A DNA stretch of 15,067 nucleotides, from the NCBI GenBank assembly GCA_964598355.1, contig CAZRBN010000031.1:1-15067 (forward strand). The letters are read 5' to 3'. The position numbers were made by a program, and so were the translations under genes. This document shows positions 7,651 to 14,384 of the stretch, in pieces; the first letter of the stretch is position 1, and every line of letters starts with the position of its first letter. Below the pieces are notes generated by a model. That model saw nothing but the letters and a program-made list of their open reading frames with translations. It had not been told where the DNA came from and searched no databases. Source of the stretch: DASQJJ01 sp964598355. GTDB taxonomy: Bacteria; Patescibacteriota; Microgenomatia; Levybacterales; UBA12049.

Positions 7651-8526
7651 ATGCGCTTGAGCCTTTATAAGGGCAAGTCCTTCTATAAATGACTGCATGC
7701 TAACTCCTAAGGATTTTATTTTACCATTATTCATAGATAAGTCAAAGGGTCTTTCAGCTTTTCCAGCGAAATATTCTGCACGAGTTGTTTCTTGAACAAG
7801 ATTTTCTGTAAAACCAAATGTTTGAGCAATTTTTAGAGCAGCTTCATAAGGAGAAAGAGATGCACTTCCTACAACGTGATATATTCCACTGGTTTGCGTT
7901 TTGATAAGAACATCCAGTGAAAAAGCAATATCGTCAATAAAAGTTGGACTAAATCTATGATCCGCAACTGCTCTAACAAATTGACCTGATTGTAACCTTC
8001 CAAAAATTGCTCTAAAAAAATCATTTTTTTCAAATTGTGCCCGATATGGATAGGCAATCCGTGCGATAACCCACGGAGTTCTACTTTCTATAATTTTTTT
8101 TTCTGCCTCATATTTTGTTTTTGCGTACCAATTAACAGGATTAGGTGTATTTTCTTCCGTATATCCTCCCTCAGGAGTATTTTTCCCATCAAAAACAAAA
8201 TCCGTAGAAATAAAAATAACTTTCTTCCCTGTACTTTCTGCTGCATTTACAACATTTTCTGTCCCCAAGACATTTATTTTCCATGACTCACTCTCTTCTT
8301 GCTTTTCTTTTTCTGCTTCTGCACCATCCACATTAGTATATGCAGCCATATGAATCACTACCTCTGCCTGTGAATTTTGTAGTCTTTTTAAAACGGCATC
8401 TGTATCTGTAATATCAGTCCCTGTTTTACGAGATATGTCTTCAAATTCGTACGTATCTCCCAAAAGTTCTACGACTCTTGACCCTACAAGTCCTGATAAC
8501 CCTGTCCCAATAATTTTTGTTTTCAT
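7642..8526 (-). CDS. rmlD: dTDP-4-dehydrorhamnose reductase
   Basis: A 294-residue SDR of the RmlD substrate-binding family, which performs the final NAD(P)H-dependent reduction to dTDP-L-rhamnose. The glycine-rich GTGLSGLVG is at 7-15, AAYTNVDGAE near 61-70, ISTDFVFDG at 106-114, and the catalytic YAKTK at Y134/K138. A conserved late segment reads RFSPTFIDD, as in RmlD proteins. Start ATG at 8526 with a weak upstream region. The last residues (AHNS) are encoded inside a 7-bp repeat and look non-conserved. It is separated from the preceding Nudix gene by a palindromic element and lies 16 bases before ugd. Confidence 0.87.
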   Translation of the reverse strand: MKTKIIGTGLSGLVGSRVVELLGDTYEFEDISRKTGTDITDTDAVLKRLQNSQAEVVIHMAAYTNVDGAEAEKEKQEESESWKINVLGTENVVNAAESTGKKVIFISTDFVFDGKNTPEGGYTEENTPNPVNWYAKTKYEAEKKIIESRTPWVIARIAYPYRAQFEKNDFFRAIFGRLQSGQFVRAVADHRFSPTFIDDIAFSLDVLIKTQTSGIYHVVGSASLSPYEAALKIAQTFGFTENLVQETTRAEYFAGKAERPFDLSMNNGKIKSLGVSMQSFIEGLALIKAQAHNS

Positions 8527-8544
8527 ACGTCTATATACCTTTTA

Positions 8545-8674
8545 TTGTCATTCTGAGTGAATCGAAGAATCTCATTTTATAGAGATTGTTCGAAACAAAA
8601 GTTTGAGAAATTCTCGCTTCGCTCAAAGAATACTTATTTTAGAAAGACATTCTTCACTGCATTTAGGATGACAA
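8545..8674. repeat. Palindromic MITE/REP-like element between Nudix gene and rmlD
   Basis: The ends are imperfect inverted repeats: TTGTCATTCTGAG at 8545-8557 and, reading inward from the other side, TTGTCATCCTAAA at 8674-8662, with GAAGAAT shared further in. Inside are GAGAAATTCTC (8605-8615) and TTTGAG/CTCAAA (8602-8607, 8622-8627). The 130-base element fills the spacer almost exactly, from 1 base after the Nudix stop to 18 bases before the rmlD start. Its ends resemble a repeat type I remember from many CPR and other bacterial genomes. Confidence 0.6.
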
Positions 8675-8675
8675 A

Positions 8676-9161
8676 TTATATCTTTCCTATTAATGGTAAC
8701 TCAAACGGTTTTTCTTTATATGCAAAAAACTTAAGAATTACTGCTCTGTGATCAAAGGCAAAATCTTCTTCTTTAGGTAAAGTATCTTTATCACACCATT
8801 CTACAGAGGTCACTTCGTCATTTTCCTGAAAGCTACTCTCTTTTGCTTTCACTAAATAAATAAAATCAACATTTTGTCTGTCTTCTTTTGGCCTTTCTGG
8901 ATTGTCATTTACATGAAAAAGGCTCATTATTTCCCCAGTCATTCCTGTTTCTTCTTTCAATTCGCGCAATGTTGCTTCTTGAGTTGTTTCATCTCTACCT
9001 AAAAATCCCCCAGGAATTGCATATGTATTTGGACGACTATATTTTTCCGAACGTTTTACAAGGAGAATTTTTCCATCCGTATTGTAAGCAATTGCTCCCA
9101 CTGTTACATGACGAAGGCTTGCGTCTGGGGTAGTAGCTGTTTCAAACTGACAATGTATCAT
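8676..9161 (-). CDS. Nudix hydrolase
   Basis: A 161-residue protein with a complete Nudix box at 52-74 (G52, E58, then RELKEETGM), the Mg-binding helix that cleaves nucleoside diphosphates linked to another group. PNTYAIPGGFLGRDE just before it is the usual approach to the box. The start ATG overlaps the rmlB stop by 4 bases (ATGA), which suggests translational coupling, and GAAGAGAG just upstream may help ribosome binding. Substrate cannot be fixed: NDP-sugar, ADP-ribose or oxidised nucleotides are all possible. Position inside the rml block invites a role in nucleotide-sugar balance, but this is inference. Confidence 0.88.
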   Translation of the reverse strand: MIHCQFETATTPDASLRHVTVGAIAYNTDGKILLVKRSEKYSRPNTYAIPGGFLGRDETTQEATLRELKEETGMTGEIMSLFHVNDNPERPKEDRQNVDFIYLVKAKESSFQENDEVTSVEWCDKDTLPKEEDFAFDHRAVILKFFAYKEKPFELPLIGKI

Positions 9162-10180
9162 CTCTCTTCGTATTGCTTTTTATAATATTCCATGTAACTC
9201 CCATTTTTCACATCCATCCACCAATCTTTGTGCTCTTTATACCAATCAACTGTCTTTGCTAACCATTCATCAAAATCATGCAATGGCTCCCACCCCAATT
9301 CATGATGAATTTTTGACCAGTCAATTGCATACCGTCTATCATGCCCCGGTCTATCTTTAACAAATTCAATTTCTGATTCGTCTTTGCCTAAAAGGCCAAG
9401 AATTTTCTTTGCGACATCTAAATTAGAAATTTCTTGTGCGTCTTTTCTGAGTCCTCCCACACAATATGTCTCCCCAACTTTCCCCTCAAGTAGTACCTTC
9501 TCAATTGCTCGTGCATGGTCCTCAACATACAGCCAATCTCGCACATATAACCCATCACCATACATAGGGACTTTTTTTCCTTCCAAAATATTTGTAATTG
9601 CCAAAGGAATCATTTTTTCTGGAAAATGAAATGGTCCAAAATTATTTGAGCAGTTAGTAATCGTCACAGGAAGTCCATAGGTATCAGCATATGCTCGCAC
9701 TAAGTGATCTGAGCCAGCTTTACTTGCTGAGTACGGACTGTGAGGATTGTATGGAGTTGTTTCAGAAAAACGATCAGAGGAACCTAACTCCAATGCTCCA
9801 AAAACTTCATCCGTTGAAACGTGATGAAACCGCTTGACCCCAGCTTTGAGTGCTGCATCAAGAAGTACTTGTGTCCCAGTAACATTTGTCACGACAAAAC
9901 CAGCTGGGTCCATAATAGACCTATCAACATGAGATTCAGCAGCAAAGTGGACAACAGTATCTATTCCTTCCATTGCTTTTGTAACTTCTTGGGGATTTGT
10001 TATATCTGCTTTAACAAAATAATAGTTAGGATTATGCTCAACTTCTCGTAAATTTTCTAAATTGCCAGCATAGGTAAGCTTGTCGTAATTCACCACGACA
10101 TCATCAGGATGATGTTTCATCCAATAGAGAATAAAATTTGAGCCAATAAATCCTGCTCCTCCTGTTACTAAAAGTTTCAT
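9158..10180 (-). CDS. rmlB: dTDP-glucose 4,6-dehydratase
   Basis: A 340-residue extended SDR that turns dTDP-glucose into dTDP-4-keto-6-deoxyglucose, the second step to dTDP-rhamnose. GGAGFIGSNF is at 7-16, DKLTYAGNLENL at 33-44, AAESHVDRSI near 80-89, the catalytic STDEVFG at 122-128 (D124, E125) and YSASK (Y150, K154), then NCSNNFGPFHFPEKMIP; all are RmlB signatures. ATG at 10180 is preceded by AAGGAA about 8 bases upstream, one of the few reasonable Shine-Dalgarno sequences here. Its stop overlaps the next Nudix start by 4 bases. Confidence 0.95.
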   Translation of the reverse strand: MKLLVTGGAGFIGSNFILYWMKHHPDDVVVNYDKLTYAGNLENLREVEHNPNYYFVKADITNPQEVTKAMEGIDTVVHFAAESHVDRSIMDPAGFVVTNVTGTQVLLDAALKAGVKRFHHVSTDEVFGALELGSSDRFSETTPYNPHSPYSASKAGSDHLVRAYADTYGLPVTITNCSNNFGPFHFPEKMIPLAITNILEGKKVPMYGDGLYVRDWLYVEDHARAIEKVLLEGKVGETYCVGGLRKDAQEISNLDVAKKILGLLGKDESEIEFVKDRPGHDRRYAIDWSKIHHELGWEPLHDFDEWLAKTVDWYKEHKDWWMDVKNGSYMEYYKKQYEER

Positions 10181-10182
10181 AA

Positions 10183-10238
10183 TACTAGTTCCTTGTTCGC
10201 AGTTAATAGTAAATTACCATAAACTATCAACTGTGAAC
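10183..10238. repeat. Eight-unit 7-bp array that folds back as an inverted repeat
   Basis: Nearly the whole gap between the second Nudix gene and rmlB divides into eight 7-base units. On the minus strand the first three start GTT (units GTTCACA, GTTGATA, with variants after), and the last four start AC (ACTATTA, ACTGCGA and on). The two halves pair: 10195-10210 and 10223-10238 match at 14 of 16 positions around a 12-base loop. No T-run follows, so a terminator is unlikely. Confidence 0.65.
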
Positions 10239-10247
10239 CACAAGCTC

Positions 10248-10781
10248 TTATAGTCTTTTCTCCTTTCGTAGCTTATCTAACATAAGTATACCAATTATAC
10301 TCGCTGCATGGGTAATTTCTCCACTAAAGACTTTTTCGACTGCTTCACTCAAAGGTATTTTAACTAAAGTAATATCTTCATCATCTTCAGGGTGAGCCTT
10401 CCCAAGAGTGATATCTCGAGCTAAATACAGATAGGCTTTTCTGTTGACAACACTTCTTGATAATTCTATCTGAGAAAGTAATTCCCATTGTGTTGCTGCC
10501 AACCCTGTCTCTTCTTCTAATTCTCTTTTTGCAGCAACCAAAGCTGTCTCTCCCTTATCTATATTCCCTGATATTGCACCTAAGACTTTTTTCCCATAAA
10601 AGTAACGATATTGATCAATGAGATAAATTTCATACTTGTTTGTGATGGGAAATATAGAGACTGTTGGATTTGCTTCTACTACTTTATGATATATTTTTTT
10701 TCCTTCCTTCTCTCCAACTTCAACTTCTATAATACGAAAAAATTTTTCTTCCAGAACTGTCTTTGATGGATGTGCATTCAT
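10248..10781 (-). CDS. Nudix hydrolase, ADP-ribose pyrophosphatase-like
   Basis: A 177-residue protein with an intact Nudix box at 72-94 (G72, E78, then RELEEETGL). The preceding LIDQYRYFYGKKVLGAISG resembles the LVRQYR...E.PAG approach of ADP-ribose/ADP-sugar pyrophosphatases, but the usual PAG is changed to ISG. VVNRKAYLYLARD later also fits that group. It starts 14 bases after rmlA and is followed by rmlB. Possible substrates are ADP-ribose or an NDP-sugar, so a clean-up or control role beside the nucleotide-sugar enzymes is plausible but not shown. Confidence 0.87.
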   Translation of the reverse strand: MNAHPSKTVLEEKFFRIIEVEVGEKEGKKIYHKVVEANPTVSIFPITNKYEIYLIDQYRYFYGKKVLGAISGNIDKGETALVAAKRELEEETGLAATQWELLSQIELSRSVVNRKAYLYLARDITLGKAHPEDDEDITLVKIPLSEAVEKVFSGEITHAASIIGILMLDKLRKEKRL

Positions 10782-10795
10782 GTATATGAGGCAGA

Positions 10796-11524
10796 TTACT
10801 TGACATCTTGCTTTTCAGCCCAATACTTACTTGAGCGGAAAAGACTAGTAAATGTCCCTGCATCAGACCAAAAACCTTCTAATTTTGCCCAGTGAAGTTC
10901 TCTTTTTTCAATATACATATTATTGACATCAGTAATTTCCAACTCTCCTCTGTCTGAAGGCTTCAAATTGCTAATAAAATCAAAGACCTTATTGTCGTAT
11001 AAATAGACTCCTGTTACTGCCATATTACTTTTTGGCTCTTTTGGCTTTTCTTCAATTTGAATAACCTGACTAGGATCTTTTTCGTCAAATACTGCAACCC
11101 CAAATCGGCGTGGATCTGCAACTTCCTTTAAGAAAACCATAGCTCCTTCATGGAAATCTTTTACCGCATTTGAAATATTTGCATCTGTTGTATTGTCTCC
11201 TAAAATGACTGCAATACTATCACCATCTGCAAAATCTTTTGCCAAAGATAATGCATCGGCAATACCTCCATCCGGCTTTTCTTGATAAGCGTATTCCAAG
11301 TGGGTCAATCCCAATTCTTTTCCATTTTTCAAAACACTTAAAAAGTGTCCAACATGAGGCCCACTGGTAACAATAAGGACATCGGTAATTCCAGCATTCA
11401 CCAATGTTTCAATTGGATAAAAAATCATCGGCTTATCAAATACGGGAAGTAAATGTTTGTTAGTAACGTGTGTCAGAGGATACAGTCTTGTTCCAAGTCC
11501 ACCTGCTAAAATAACACCTTTCAT
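10796..11524 (-). CDS. rmlA: Glucose-1-phosphate thymidylyltransferase, short form
   Basis: A 242-residue sugar-phosphate nucleotidylyltransferase that makes dTDP-glucose from dTTP and glucose-1-phosphate. LAGGLGTRLYPLT at 6-18 binds the nucleotide, KHLLPVFDKPMIFYP at 23-37 is the classic RmlA stretch, PDGGIADAL is at 84-92, and LGDN with metal-binding D110 is at 108-111. It is about 50 residues shorter than the common enterobacterial enzyme and lacks the C-terminal extension. Location before rmlB and rmlD supports dTDP rather than UDP specificity. ATG start at 11524; a 7-bp repeat array lies just upstream. Confidence 0.9.
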   Translation of the reverse strand: MKGVILAGGLGTRLYPLTHVTNKHLLPVFDKPMIFYPIETLVNAGITDVLIVTSGPHVGHFLSVLKNGKELGLTHLEYAYQEKPDGGIADALSLAKDFADGDSIAVILGDNTTDANISNAVKDFHEGAMVFLKEVADPRRFGVAVFDEKDPSQVIQIEEKPKEPKSNMAVTGVYLYDNKVFDFISNLKPSDRGELEITDVNNMYIEKRELHWAKLEGFWSDAGTFTSLFRSSKYWAEKQDVK

Positions 11525-11532
11525 AATAAAGA

Positions 11533-11567
11533 CAATAGTAAATGGTCACTAATAAATAGTCAATAGT
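11533..11567. repeat. Degenerate 7-bp tandem repeat, five units, upstream of rmlA
   Basis: On the minus strand five 7-base units run in register: ACTATTG, ACTATTT, then two diverged units, and a final ACTATTG. They occupy most of the 46-base gap between the small membrane protein gene and rmlA. Confidence 0.65.
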
Positions 11568-11570
11568 TAT

Positions 11571-11825
11571 CTATATTCCTCCGTTGAGGATAAAAAAGAT
11601 AACAGCAACACCAAGGCAAGCAACAACCGCATATTCTATAGCAATACGTACGCTCAAACTATGATGAATAATGTGATGCAAAAGGCCCCACAAAATATAT
11701 GCGCCTGCTAACAGCATAACAAAATCCAATTGTAACTGTTTATCTCCTTGTGACAGAAAAACAGAAACAACACCTGCTCCCATAATCAGAATAAAAGAAA
11801 CATAGTATCCAAAATGTTTTTTCAT
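11571..11825 (-). CDS. Small membrane protein of unknown function
   Basis: An 84-residue protein that I do not recognise. It has three hydrophobic segments, about residues 8-24, 34-50 and 61-81, separated by short polar links, one of them HHIIHHS. That gives four histidines near the membrane surface. There is no signal-peptide cleavage pattern. The gene starts 3 bases after the stop of the CAP-domain gene, so the two are very likely translated from the same message and may work together. The clean frame, length and spacing support a real gene. Confidence 0.7.
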   Translation of the reverse strand: MKKHFGYYVSFILIMGAGVVSVFLSQGDKQLQLDFVMLLAGAYILWGLLHHIIHHSLSVRIAIEYAVVACLGVAVIFFILNGGI

Positions 11826-11828
11826 ACG

Positions 11829-12746
11829 TTATACAATAACACCCGCGCCAACACCAATTGCTATTGCTAAAATACCTAAAAGGAACAGCAAATGATCAAA
11901 ACTATGTCCTGCAAGACGAACCGCTTTTCTCTGTTCAGTCAATATAATATCAATTGCAAAAACAATTAAAAATACTCCTAAGAGAAAAAGACTAATTGCT
12001 TTAGCGATCGTTGCACTATTAAGAATTGGTTGTCTTTTTATAATTGATAAGACGGGTGGAAGTGGAGTTGGTGTAGGAGAAATATCTTTTTGCCCTGTTG
12101 CACCAGCTACTTCTGGAGTAGGCTTTACTGTTGCTGTATCTGAAAGAGCAACGACAGGTGGAACTTTGGTTGCCTGATTTACTTGCCTGCTACCAAATTC
12201 TTCAACAACAAGCACCGTATCTGCATCTCCCGGAAGCCTCCCTCGCTCAGCAGCAAATCCAACATCATTGTAGTGAGCTGATAACATATTTGCTCTGTGG
12301 TCAGGACTTGCCATCCAAGCATTAATAGTATCTTTCGCTGTTGTAAAACCACGAGCTAAATTTTCCCCAGCATACACATAGTTATATCCTGCTCCTCGAA
12401 TAAAATCCCAAGGACTGGTACCATCTGGTGCAAAATGAGCCCAATATTGCTTTGTAAACATGTCTTGCGCTTTTCCTTCTGCAGCACGATTTAATTGATC
12501 GTTAAGTTGCAACGGAGACAGCCCAACTTCAGCTCTTTTAATATTAGTCAACAATAATAACTCTTCATTTGAGATATCCGAGGTAACTCCCAAAACATTT
12601 GGAAAAGTACGACGGGTAGTATTAAAAAGAAATGAGGCTCCCACTAAAAGGAGAACAACTAAAAAGATTGATTGATTATGAAGAAGTTTAGCACGGTGAT
12701 TATTGGTATGATGAGGTAAGAAAAAATGACGAAAGAACTTAAACAT
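11829..12746 (-). CDS. Membrane-anchored CAP/SCP-domain (YkwD-like) protein
   Basis: A 305-residue protein. A membrane segment at about 26-41 exports the protein. Residues ~60-187 form a CAP (SCP/PR-1) domain like bacterial YkwD: YWAHFAPDG (H104), YAGENLA (E128), WMASPDHRANML (H150) and VVEEFG (E182/E183) supply the expected His/Glu pocket. A Pro/Thr/Ala-rich linker (~190-235) leads to two C-terminal membrane segments (~248-268 and ~285-304). So the CAP domain sits outside the cell, tethered on both sides. The activity of bacterial CAP proteins is mostly undefined. I start at the ATG at 12746; a TTG at 12752 would add two residues. A -10 box ends 8 bases upstream, suggesting a nearly leaderless message. 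Confidence 0.88.
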   Translation of the reverse strand: MFKFFRHFFLPHHTNNHRAKLLHNQSIFLVVLLLVGASFLFNTTRRTFPNVLGVTSDISNEELLLLTNIKRAEVGLSPLQLNDQLNRAAEGKAQDMFTKQYWAHFAPDGTSPWDFIRGAGYNYVYAGENLARGFTTAKDTINAWMASPDHRANMLSAHYNDVGFAAERGRLPGDADTVLVVEEFGSRQVNQATKVPPVVALSDTATVKPTPEVAGATGQKDISPTPTPLPPVLSIIKRQPILNSATIAKAISLFLLGVFLIVFAIDIILTEQRKAVRLAGHSFDHLLFLLGILAIAIGVGAGVIV

Positions 12747-12754
12747 ACTCAATT

Positions 12755-12784
12755 AGTATAACCATACAAAGAAGCACATTGCAA
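12755..12784 (-). promoter_or_regulatory. Possible promoter of the CAP-protein gene
   Basis: On the minus strand TTGCAA (12779-12784) and TATACT (12755-12760) are 18 bases apart. Transcription would begin within a few bases of the ATG at 12746. It lies in the 134-base gap after tsaB, a natural break between the t6A genes and the surface/sugar genes. Confidence 0.4.
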
Positions 12785-12880
12785 CAAGATTATGAAGGTA
12801 TTAAATGCAAAAAATAGTGAGATATTGAGTGCACAAAAAGAATGTATAGTAAAATCACTTCGAGTCCCAATTATCTAGAA

Positions 12881-13201
12881 CTAGTAAATTGGTTCTACAA
12901 CTTTTTTTTCTTTATCAAAGGATATTCCATTAACAGGAATCTGTAATGCAAAAGCTAATACGTTGGCAATACTTACCCCAACCCGTATACCCGTAAAAGA
13001 TCCTGGCCCTTCATTAACCTCAACTTGATTCAACTCTTCAGGCTTTACACCATGTTTTCGTAATAAAGATTCAACAATCGGCAAAACAACTTGCCCACGG
13101 TTGAAGTGAATTTCCTGACGAATTTCATCAATAACATCATCTATTGTTAGTCTAACAATAACTTCTTTATTACTTGTTGTGTCAATATATATTTTGTTCA
13201 T
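12881..13201 (-). CDS. tsaB: Short TsaB-like t6A complex subunit
   Basis: A 106-residue protein matching the N-terminal half of TsaB, the partner that pairs with TsaD and TsaE to put threonylcarbamoyl on A37 of ANN-decoding tRNAs. The start MNKIYIDTTSNK is the usual first strand, and NEGPGSFTGIRVGVSIANVLAFAL at 63-86 is the family hallmark. Ordinary TsaB is about 200-230 residues, so the C-terminal lobe is absent. The stop TAG at 12881-12883 is clean, and I find no continuation in other frames downstream. The N-terminal lobe carries the TsaD-binding face, so the short form may still work. It overlaps the preceding zinc-ribbon gene by 4 bases (ATGA). Confidence 0.8.
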   Translation of the reverse strand: MNKIYIDTTSNKEVIVRLTIDDVIDEIRQEIHFNRGQVVLPIVESLLRKHGVKPEELNQVEVNEGPGSFTGIRVGVSIANVLAFALQIPVNGISFDKEKKVVEPIY

Positions 13202-13563
13202 AGATTTTCTTTTTCTACTGGATATTCTCCTTTACCAATTTTTGGTATAAATGTATAGCTTAATAATGAATATACTTTCCTATTCTCTTCTTTATATATA
13301 TCAGGTATGGCAATAAGTCTTCCACAATTTTGACAAACTAAACGAGGGATATCTTTTATATCCAATTCTTCTAGACCAACAAAAGAATCAGGTGCTACAA
13401 TTCTATCCAAATACAACCTTTTTAAATGACCTGGTCCATCCTTTTGATACAAAAGAATATGTATTTTACAATGCTCACAATAGAGATTTAAGAACTTTAA
13501 GGTTCCTCCTCTATTGTTTGTAAAAACACCTTTCTTAAAATGAAATTTCTGTTTCTTACTCAT
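13198..13563 (-). CDS. Zinc-ribbon protein of unknown function, coupled to tsaB
   Basis: A 121-residue, basic protein with two CxxC knuckles, CEHC at 29-32 and CQNC at 77-80, spaced as in a long zinc ribbon. Between them KDGPGHLKRLYLDRI looks conserved and resembles hypothetical CPR proteins I remember with the phrase GPGxLKRLYLDRI. No named function is known to me. The stop overlaps the tsaB ATG, and tsaC lies upstream in the same direction, so a link to tRNA modification or RNA binding is possible. That link rests only on position. Confidence 0.75.
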   Translation of the reverse strand: MSKKQKFHFKKGVFTNNRGGTLKFLNLYCEHCKIHILLYQKDGPGHLKRLYLDRIVAPDSFVGLEELDIKDIPRLVCQNCGRLIAIPDIYKEENRKVYSLLSYTFIPKIGKGEYPVEKENL

Positions 13564-13620
13564 AGTTTTACCCAGATCGATAGCTTAGCTTTGCCTTATC
13601 TTTAACTTTTACGTTTATCA

Positions 13621-13648
13621 GTTCAAGGTTCATTATTCATAGTTTATC
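13621..13648. repeat. Degenerate 7-bp tandem repeat, four units
   Basis: Four units in register start at 13621 (GTTCAAG), 13628 (GTTCATT), 13635 and 13642. An extra GTTTATC at 13613-13619 lies one base out of register. The array abuts the palindromic element that starts at 13647. Confidence 0.6.
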
Positions 13649-13720
13649 ATTGCGAGTTCTATAAAACAGAACACAGGAATCTCATACTGACAAAAGATTG
13701 CTTCACTCTGCTCACAATGA
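13647..13720. repeat. Palindromic MITE/REP-like element overlapping the tsaC 3' end
   Basis: The ends are inverted: TCATTGCGAG at 13647-13656 and CTCACAATGA at 13711-13720 (9 of 10 positions pair as complements). An inner AGATTGCTTCACTCTGCTC precedes the right end. This TCATTGCGAG...CTCGCAATGA pattern matches a dispersed repeat type I remember in many bacterial genomes, including CPR. The right end lies inside tsaC and provides its last two codons and TGA stop. Confidence 0.6.
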
Positions 13721-14299
13721 TGTTGGAAACTCCACTGCTCCTTGCCTGAGAATTTTCCAGGGCGTTACCGAGCAGTCAATAATAGTGGATGGCTTATCTC
13801 CTCCACAAGGGACATCAATAACATAATCAACCATACTTATTAATTTTCTATTCACTTCTTCAAACGTTTTTGGTGTTGGCTCCCCTGCAAAATTGGCAGA
13901 TGGAGCGACCAATGGTACTTGTAACTCCTTGAGAATTTGTAATAGAACAGGATGGTTAGTTTGTCTAACTCCCAACGTCAATCCTCCTCCTCGTGCAATT
14001 GCAGGAACTTTATCTGTTTTACATGGCAAAACAATAGTCAAACCTCCTGGCCAGTATCTATCCATTAATTGTAAACGAACATCTTGAGGAATAGGCAGCA
14101 AATATTCCTGGGCCATTTTTATACTATCAACAACTACTAATACTGCTTTTTCCTCTGGTCTATTACGAATTGTAAAAAGTCGCTTGAGAGCATCTTCATT
14201 GTCCAGAAGACATCCAATTCCATACACAGTGTCTGTTGGGAAAATAACAATTCCACCAGACTGCAAAGTTTCTATAGCTTTTGTAAGATTAGTATTCAT
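13712..14299 (-). CDS. tsaC: L-threonylcarbamoyladenylate synthase
   Basis: A 195-residue YrdC/Sua5-domain protein that makes threonylcarbamoyl-AMP from threonine, bicarbonate and ATP, the first step of t6A synthesis. FPTDTVYGIG at 20-29 and KRLFTIRNRPEEKAV at 39-53 form the substrate pocket, followed by RYWPGGLTIVL, TLGVRQTNHPV and VAPSANFAGEPTP; all are family signatures. The length fits the bare YrdC form (TsaC), without the Sua5 C-terminal domain. ATG start at 14299, with no Shine-Dalgarno. The final SL and the TGA stop come from a palindromic element, so the original C-terminus may have been different. Confidence 0.93.
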   Translation of the reverse strand: MNTNLTKAIETLQSGGIVIFPTDTVYGIGCLLDNEDALKRLFTIRNRPEEKAVLVVVDSIKMAQEYLLPIPQDVRLQLMDRYWPGGLTIVLPCKTDKVPAIARGGGLTLGVRQTNHPVLLQILKELQVPLVAPSANFAGEPTPKTFEEVNRKLISMVDYVIDVPCGGDKPSTIIDCSVTPWKILRQGAVEFPTSL

Positions 14300-14384
14300 A
14301 ATTTTCTAATTATTCTAATTTCTAAACTCAGCCAGTAGCTACGATCCAAACCCAGTCGCTTAATGCTAGGTGCTTTATCATCTT

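Noticed and set aside
8676..9161. RmlC-like epimerase at the place where rmlC might be expected
   Set aside because: The protein has an intact Nudix box and none of the cupin His/Asp motifs of RmlC.
10183..10238. CRISPR-like or terminator reading of the spacer repeat
   Set aside because: The units are 7 bases with no spacers between them, and no T-run follows the hairpin on either strand.
12753..12880. Missing C-terminal half of TsaB in another frame
   Set aside because: No frame after the TAG stop gives TsaB-like sequence, so this is not a simple frameshift.
14300..14384. Possible further tandem repeat (TTCTAATT-like units) between tsaE and tsaC
   Set aside because: Unit lengths drift between 7 and 9 bases, so a fixed period cannot be supported; nothing else is seen in this spacer apart from an 8-base palindrome GTAGCTAC.
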